Shown here: in pieces, positions 60,189 to 64,000 of the stretch
How the letters are laid out: every line of letters starts with the position of its first letter
How positions within the stretch are numbered: the first letter of the stretch is position 1
Assembly (NCBI GenBank): GCA_963824195.1
Contig: CAWGOJ010000023.1
Coordinates: forward strand, 67,041 to 131,040
Direction: 5' to 3'
Length of the DNA: 64,000 bases
Origin: Bog-473 sp963824195
GTDB lineage: Bacteria; Actinomycetota; Acidimicrobiia; Acidimicrobiales; RAAP-2
Made by a program: the position numbers and the translations under genes
Notes under the pieces: generated by a model
The model's database searches: none
What the model was told of the DNA's origin: nothing
Seen by the model: only the letters and a program-made list of their open reading frames with translations

Positions 60189-60974
60189 GTGTGCCTCCTC
60201 GTCGTCGCGACGCGGCTGGTGCCCGATGAGCCCCTGATCGTCGGCGCCAACCGCGACGAAGTCCTGGAGCGGCCGACGATCCCTATCACCGTGCTCGACC
60301 AGGGTCCGCCGCGGATCCTCGGCGGGCGCGACGAGCTCTCGGGTGGCACGTGGCTCGCCGTCAACGAGCACGGGGTCTGCGCGGGGCTGACCAACCAGCC
60401 GCTGGGTGAGGCCAAGGACCCGTCCAAGAGATCACGCGGCGAGCTGCCGCTCGCGCTCGCCCGTCACGAAACGGCCACTGCAGCGGTCGACGAGTTGCTG
60501 CGGGCGTACCGGCCCGAGGACTACAACGGGTCGTGGCTGCTCGTGGGTGACCGCACGTCGCTCTTCTTCGTCGACTTCACCGGGGTGGCCGACCCGGCCG
60601 CCATCGCGCTCCCGCCGGGGATCCACGTGCTCGAGAACCGAGCGCTCGGGGAGCCCTCGCGCAAGGTTGACCTCGTGCGGGCGGCGCTCGGCAGCCCGAC
60701 TCAGGGCGACGACGTGGTCACCGCCTTCCGGCGGGTCCTGGTCGACCATCGGATCCCCGAGGGCGACGAGCGCCCCAACGCGGCGACCTGCGTGCACCTC
60801 GACTCGTTCGGGACGCGATCCTCGTGCATCGTGCGCGTGCCCGCCGGCGACGGGCCGCCGCGGCTGTGGGTGGCCGACGGCCCTCCGTGCGCCGCGCCCT
60901 ACGAGGAGGCGAGCGCGCTGTGGGGTCCTCCGGACCCTGCTCCGACGGCTCAGTCGCGGACGAGCGGCTTGTAG
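60189..60974 (+). CDS. NRDE-family (TANGO2-like) protein
   Basis: The family signature GANRDEVLERP is clear, followed by GGRDELSGGTWLAVNEHG. The GTG at 60189 is preferred over the GTG at 60180 because it places Cys at position 2 (MCLLVVATRL), as in other NRDE proteins, which are Ntn-hydrolase-like and need an N-terminal Cys. Length is 261 residues. Biochemical function is debated. The 3' end overlaps the convergent ettA gene by 25 bp. Confidence 0.88.
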   Translation: MCLLVVATRLVPDEPLIVGANRDEVLERPTIPITVLDQGPPRILGGRDELSGGTWLAVNEHGVCAGLTNQPLGEAKDPSKRSRGELPLALARHETATAAVDELLRAYRPEDYNGSWLLVGDRTSLFFVDFTGVADPAAIALPPGIHVLENRALGEPSRKVDLVRAALGSPTQGDDVVTAFRRVLVDHRIPEGDERPNAATCVHLDSFGTRSSCIVRVPAGDGPPRLWVADGPPCAAPYEEASALWGPPDPAPTAQSRTSGL

Positions 60975-62629
60975 CGCAACCGGTGCGGCTGGTCCGCCTC
61001 GACGCCCAGGCGCTGGTGCCGATCGGCCTCGTAGTCGCTGAAGTTGCCCTCCCACCACCGGACCTCGGAGTCCCCCTCGAAAGCGAGCACGTGGGTCGCG
61101 ATGCGGTCGAGGAACCAGCGGTCGTGGCTGATGACGACGGCGCAACCGGGAAAGGACAACAGGGCGTCCTCGAGGGCGCGCAGGGTGTCGACGTCGAGAT
61201 CGTTGGTCGGCTCGTCGAGCAGCAGGACGTTGCCACCGCTGCTGAGCACCTTGGCCAAGAGCACCCGGTTGCGCTCGCCCCCGGAGAGCTGCCCCACCTT
61301 CTTCTGCTGATCGCTGCCTTTGAAGCCGAATCCGGCCACGTAGGCACGGCCGTGCAGCTCACGGCCGCCCACAACCAGGCGGTCCACCCCGCCGGTGATC
61401 TCCTCGAACACCGTGGCGTCCGGTGACAGCGTCTCGCGCGACTGGTCGACGTAGGCCAGCTGCACGGTGGCGCCAAGCGTCAGCGTGCCCTCATCGGGCT
61501 GCTCCTCGCCGACGATCATGCGGAAGAGGGTGGTTTTCCCTGCGCCGTTCGGCCCGATGACACCGACGATGCCGCCAGGAGGGAGGATGAAGCCCAGGCC
61601 ATCGATGAGCAGCCGGTCGCCGTACGCCTTGACCACGCCGGTGGCCTCGACCACCTGGTCGCCCAGGCGCGGTCCGGGCGGGATGGCCAGCTCCACCTTG
61701 TCGGCCCGTCGCTCGGACGCCTCGGCCTCGGCAACGAGCTCGTTGTAAGCCGTGATGCGCGCCCTCCCCTTGCTCTGGCGTGCACGTGGGGACATGCGGA
61801 TCCACTCGAGCTCGCGTTCGAGCGAGGCCTGGCGGGAGCGGTCGGCCTTCTCCTCGACGGCGAGGCGGGCCTGCTTCTGCTCGAGCCAGGACGAGTAATT
61901 GCCCTCCCAGGGGATGCCCGCGCCACGGTCGAGCTCGAGGATCCAGCCGGCGACGTTGTCGAGGAAGTAGCGGTCGTGAGTCACCGCGACGACGGTGCCG
62001 GCGTACTGCTGCAGCGTCCGCTCGAGCCAGGCGACCGACTCCGCGTCGAGATGGTTGGTCGGCTCGTCGAGGAGGAGCAGGTCCGGCTTGGACAGGAGCA
62101 GCCGGCAGAGCGCGACCCGGCGGCGCTCGCCTCCCGAGAGGGTCCCGACGGCAGCGTCGCCCGGAGGGAGGCGGAGTGCGTCCATGGCGATCTCGAAGGT
62201 GCGGTCGAGCTCCCAGGCGCCGGCCGCATCGATCTTGGCCTGGAGGTCAGCCTGCTCGGCGAGGAGCGCGTCGATGTCGGCGTCGGGATCGCCAAAGGCC
62301 GCGCAGACCTCGTTGAACCGATCGACCATCCGCTTCGCCTCGCCGACGCCCTCGGCCACGTTGCCGGCGACGTCCTTCGACGGGTCCAGCTGCGGCTCCT
62401 GGGCGAGGTGTCCGACCGTGAACCCCGGCGTGAGGCGCGCCTCGCCGGTGAACCCGTCGTCCTCTCCGGCCATGATCCGCAGCAGCGAGGACTTACCCGA
62501 CCCGTTGGACCCGATGACGCCGATCTTGGCTCCGGGGTAGAAGGACAAGTTGATGCCCTTGAGGACCTCGCGGTCCGGCGGGTAGTACCGCTTGAGGCCG
62601 CGCATGGTGTAGATGAATTGGGGCGCCAC
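60950..62629 (-). CDS. ettA: ABC-F translation factor EttA
   Basis: Two ABC cassettes without membrane segments: Walker A GSNGSGKSS (about residue 40) and GPNGAGKTT (about 355), signatures LSGGERRRVALCRLL and LSGGERNRVLLAKVL, and Walker B LLLLDEPTNHLD and VLLLDEPTNDLD. The arm and linker regions (WIRMSPRARQSKGRARI) match EttA, the energy-dependent translational throttle that binds the ribosomal E site. Length is 559 residues, normal. The start is GTG at 62629. Confidence 0.93.
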   Translation of the reverse strand: MAPQFIYTMRGLKRYYPPDREVLKGINLSFYPGAKIGVIGSNGSGKSSLLRIMAGEDDGFTGEARLTPGFTVGHLAQEPQLDPSKDVAGNVAEGVGEAKRMVDRFNEVCAAFGDPDADIDALLAEQADLQAKIDAAGAWELDRTFEIAMDALRLPPGDAAVGTLSGGERRRVALCRLLLSKPDLLLLDEPTNHLDAESVAWLERTLQQYAGTVVAVTHDRYFLDNVAGWILELDRGAGIPWEGNYSSWLEQKQARLAVEEKADRSRQASLERELEWIRMSPRARQSKGRARITAYNELVAEAEASERRADKVELAIPPGPRLGDQVVEATGVVKAYGDRLLIDGLGFILPPGGIVGVIGPNGAGKTTLFRMIVGEEQPDEGTLTLGATVQLAYVDQSRETLSPDATVFEEITGGVDRLVVGGRELHGRAYVAGFGFKGSDQQKKVGQLSGGERNRVLLAKVLSSGGNVLLLDEPTNDLDVDTLRALEDALLSFPGCAVVISHDRWFLDRIATHVLAFEGDSEVRWWEGNFSDYEADRHQRLGVEADQPHRLRYKPLVRD

Positions 62630-62670
62630 GGCGACCAGTGTGCCCCATGGCCGTCCGGCCCCTGAAACCG

Positions 62671-62699
62671 GCCGAGCCGGGCGTGATGGACGGCTCGGC
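62671..62699 (-). terminator. Hairpin between hpnA-like gene and ettA
   Basis: GCCGAGCCG, 11-nt loop, CGGCTCGGC, starting 6 bp after the stop of the hpnA-like gene. It probably ends that transcript. No T-run is present. Confidence 0.55.
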
Positions 62700-62704
62700 G
62701 GTCG

Positions 62705-63757
62705 CTACCGGTCCGAGGACCAGCGGATCCGGCTGAACCGGCGGTCGCCGACCTTGCCGGTCGCGACGAACCAGCGCGCGGAATCCTCGAGCGCCTCGGC
62801 AGCAGGTCGGGGTGCGTAGCCAAGCTCCTCACGCGCCCGGTTGTCGTCGAAGGCCATCTGAGAGGTCGACATCCGGGCCGCCTCGAGGGGAACCGAGGGG
62901 TGCCGTCGGAGCAACTTGCCCTCGACCGTCTCCGACAGCGCGGCGACGGCCAGCGACAGCGACCGCGGGACCCGTATCCGCGGCTCCGGAAGGCCCGTGA
63001 TGGAGGCCAACTCGCTCAACAACCCCTGCAGGCTCAGGTTCTCGCCGCCCAGGATGTAGCTGCGCCCGGTCCGGCCCTTCTCCAGGGCGAGGACGTGCCC
63101 GGCCGCCACGTCATCGACGTGCGCGACGTTCAGCACGGTGTTGACGAACCCGGGGATCCGCCCGTTCAGGAAGTCGAGAATGAGCTTGCCGGTGGGTGTC
63201 GGTGCGCGGTCGCCGGGACCGACGGGGAAGGTCGGGAGGACCAGGGAGGCGGGCAGGCCCTCTGCGATGGCGCGCAGCACCTCGTGTTCGGCCACGTACT
63301 TGGAGCGCTTGTAGGAGCCGTACAGGTGCCGTACGTCGGGGAACGAGCGCTCGTCGGCCGACCCGGCCCCCGAGACGTGCTCGAGCCCGAGAGTCCCGAC
63401 CGTGCTCGTGTACACCAGCCGCTCCACGCCGGACTCCGCGGCCGCTCCGAGAACGTTCTTCGTCCCGCCGACGTTGATGTCGTAGAAGGCGGCGGGATCG
63501 TTCGCCCAGAACCGGTAGAGGCCGGCGACGTGGAAGACGGCCCGGCAGCCGCTGACCGCCTTCCGGACGCTGTCGGCGTGCCGCAGGTCGCCGACAACCT
63601 GCTTGACGTTCAGGCCGTCGAAGTTCCCGGTGTCGGCGCCGGGCTCCACGAGCGCGATCACCTCCTGGTCGCCCGCGACCAACCGACGGGTGACGGCGGA
63701 GCCGATGAAACCGCTCGCCCCGGTCACCAGGACCCTGTCGCCGGACCCGAGGTTCAC
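62705..63757 (-). CDS. HpnA-like NAD-dependent sugar epimerase/dehydrogenase
   Basis: Extended SDR of 350 residues: VLVTGASGFIGSAVTRRL, FHVAGLYRFWANDPAAFYDI, VGGTKNVLGAA, active site SYKRSKYVAE (YxxxK) and VLPTFPVGPGDRAPTPTGK. The combination strongly resembles hopanoid-associated sugar epimerase HpnA. It overlaps by 4 bp the end of a class III aminotransferase gene upstream, as in hopanoid side-chain clusters. Other hopanoid genes would lie beyond the right edge. Confidence 0.85.
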   Translation of the reverse strand: MNLGSGDRVLVTGASGFIGSAVTRRLVAGDQEVIALVEPGADTGNFDGLNVKQVVGDLRHADSVRKAVSGCRAVFHVAGLYRFWANDPAAFYDINVGGTKNVLGAAAESGVERLVYTSTVGTLGLEHVSGAGSADERSFPDVRHLYGSYKRSKYVAEHEVLRAIAEGLPASLVLPTFPVGPGDRAPTPTGKLILDFLNGRIPGFVNTVLNVAHVDDVAAGHVLALEKGRTGRSYILGGENLSLQGLLSELASITGLPEPRIRVPRSLSLAVAALSETVEGKLLRRHPSVPLEAARMSTSQMAFDDNRAREELGYAPRPAAEALEDSARWFVATGKVGDRRFSRIRWSSDR

Positions 63758-64000
63758 AGCCGCGCCCGGTGCAGCGTTCCCTTGGCCATCGTCTTGCCGA
63801 ACTCGAAGATGAGGCTCGAGCCCTGCTGCGCACTGGACAGCACGTCGTCGAGCGCGTCGGCGAAGAGCTCGACCTCGTCGTCACCCGCGATCAGCGGAGG
63901 GAGGAGCTTGACGACGTTCATGTTGTCGGCCGCCACCTGGGTGAGGATGCGGTGCCGATGGAACAGCGGGACCACGATCATCTGGGAGAACAGGGCTGGA
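63754..64000 (-). CDS. Partial CDS, class III aminotransferase C-terminus (HpnO-like)
   Basis: The last 81 residues, entering from the window's right edge, read PALFSQMIVVPLFHRHRIL, then NMNVVKLLPPLIAGDDEVEL and LFEFGKTMAK. These match the C-terminal domain of class III PLP aminotransferases, and the VKLLPPLIAG loop is typical of that family. With the HpnA-like neighbour an HpnO-type role in bacteriohopanetetrol amination is likely. The PLP lysine lies outside the window. Confidence 0.75.
   Translation of the reverse strand, partial: PALFSQMIVVPLFHRHRILTQVAADNMNVVKLLPPLIAGDDEVELFADALDDVLSSAQQGSSLIFEFGKTMAKGTLHRARL

Noticed and set aside
1..64000. tRNA, rRNA, insertion sequences, prophage or plasmid genes
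   Set aside because: None of their conserved sequences or proteins were recognised by eye; short tRNAs cannot be fully excluded without a covariance search.

Overview
This is a 64-kb, high-GC, gene-dense window that reads as actinobacterial. An Acidimicrobiia/Acidimicrobiales-like source is the best guess. The reasons are secreted proteins built from 42-residue 'GYWLVASDGG' propeller-type repeats, a mycothiol-dependent DinB-fold enzyme, EttA, CydDC, HpnA-like hopanoid-type genes, and many GTG/TTG starts and ATGA-type overlaps. No rRNA, tRNA or CRISPR array was recognised.

Left third (1-23.4 kb): a surface-polysaccharide region. It holds three GH16-like secreted or anchored proteins, one fused to six near-identical 126-bp repeats. 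It also holds a CelD/BcsL-type acyltransferase, a DUF4397 plus repeat protein, two GT2 and two GT4 glycosyltransferases, a polysaccharide deacetylase, a sulfotransferase, a Wzx-like flippase, a large polytopic membrane protein, an epimerase/reductase and a GMC oxidoreductase carrying a ferredoxin-like cysteine motif. Together they look like a pathway that builds, modifies (deacetylates, sulfates, acylates), exports and perhaps anchors a sulfated surface glycan. The region shows repeated duplication. A probable cupin-like gene at the left edge has a frameshifted, truncated copy near 6.7 kb, and each copy lies next to a repeat-containing secreted gene. The GH16-like genes share upstream and downstream flanks, and one shared upstream element recurs in front of a glycosyltransferase at 22.4 kb. 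The large membrane protein (16.1-19.5 kb) contains in frame about 170 residues of a UvrD/PcrA helicase 2B region. This is the strangest object in the window.

Middle (23.9-42.5 kb): mostly catabolic and regulatory genes. These are several SDR enzymes, an AhpD-like protein, a GH13 glucosidase coupled to a PhyH dioxygenase, a frameshifted FtsX-type ABC permease, a cyclic-nucleotide-binding protein, an OmpR-type two-component system, an aldehyde dehydrogenase, a TetR regulator divergent from a flavin amine oxidase with a palindrome between them, a dienelactone hydrolase and a thiolase-like protein.

Right third (42.5-64 kb): CydDC exporter; a beta-helix lipoprotein; a six-gene minus-strand run (aminotransferase, PhzF, NUDIX, Zn-ribbon coiled-coil, histidine phosphatase, DUF2889); an EEP-family hydrolase followed by a decapitated SulP gene that runs head-on into a complete SulP gene; a sphingosine-phosphate-lyase-type PLP enzyme; a seven-repeat lipoprotein; Lrp/AsnC; methyltransferase; NRDE protein; EttA; and an HpnA-like epimerase coupled to the 3' end of a class III aminotransferase that leaves the window.
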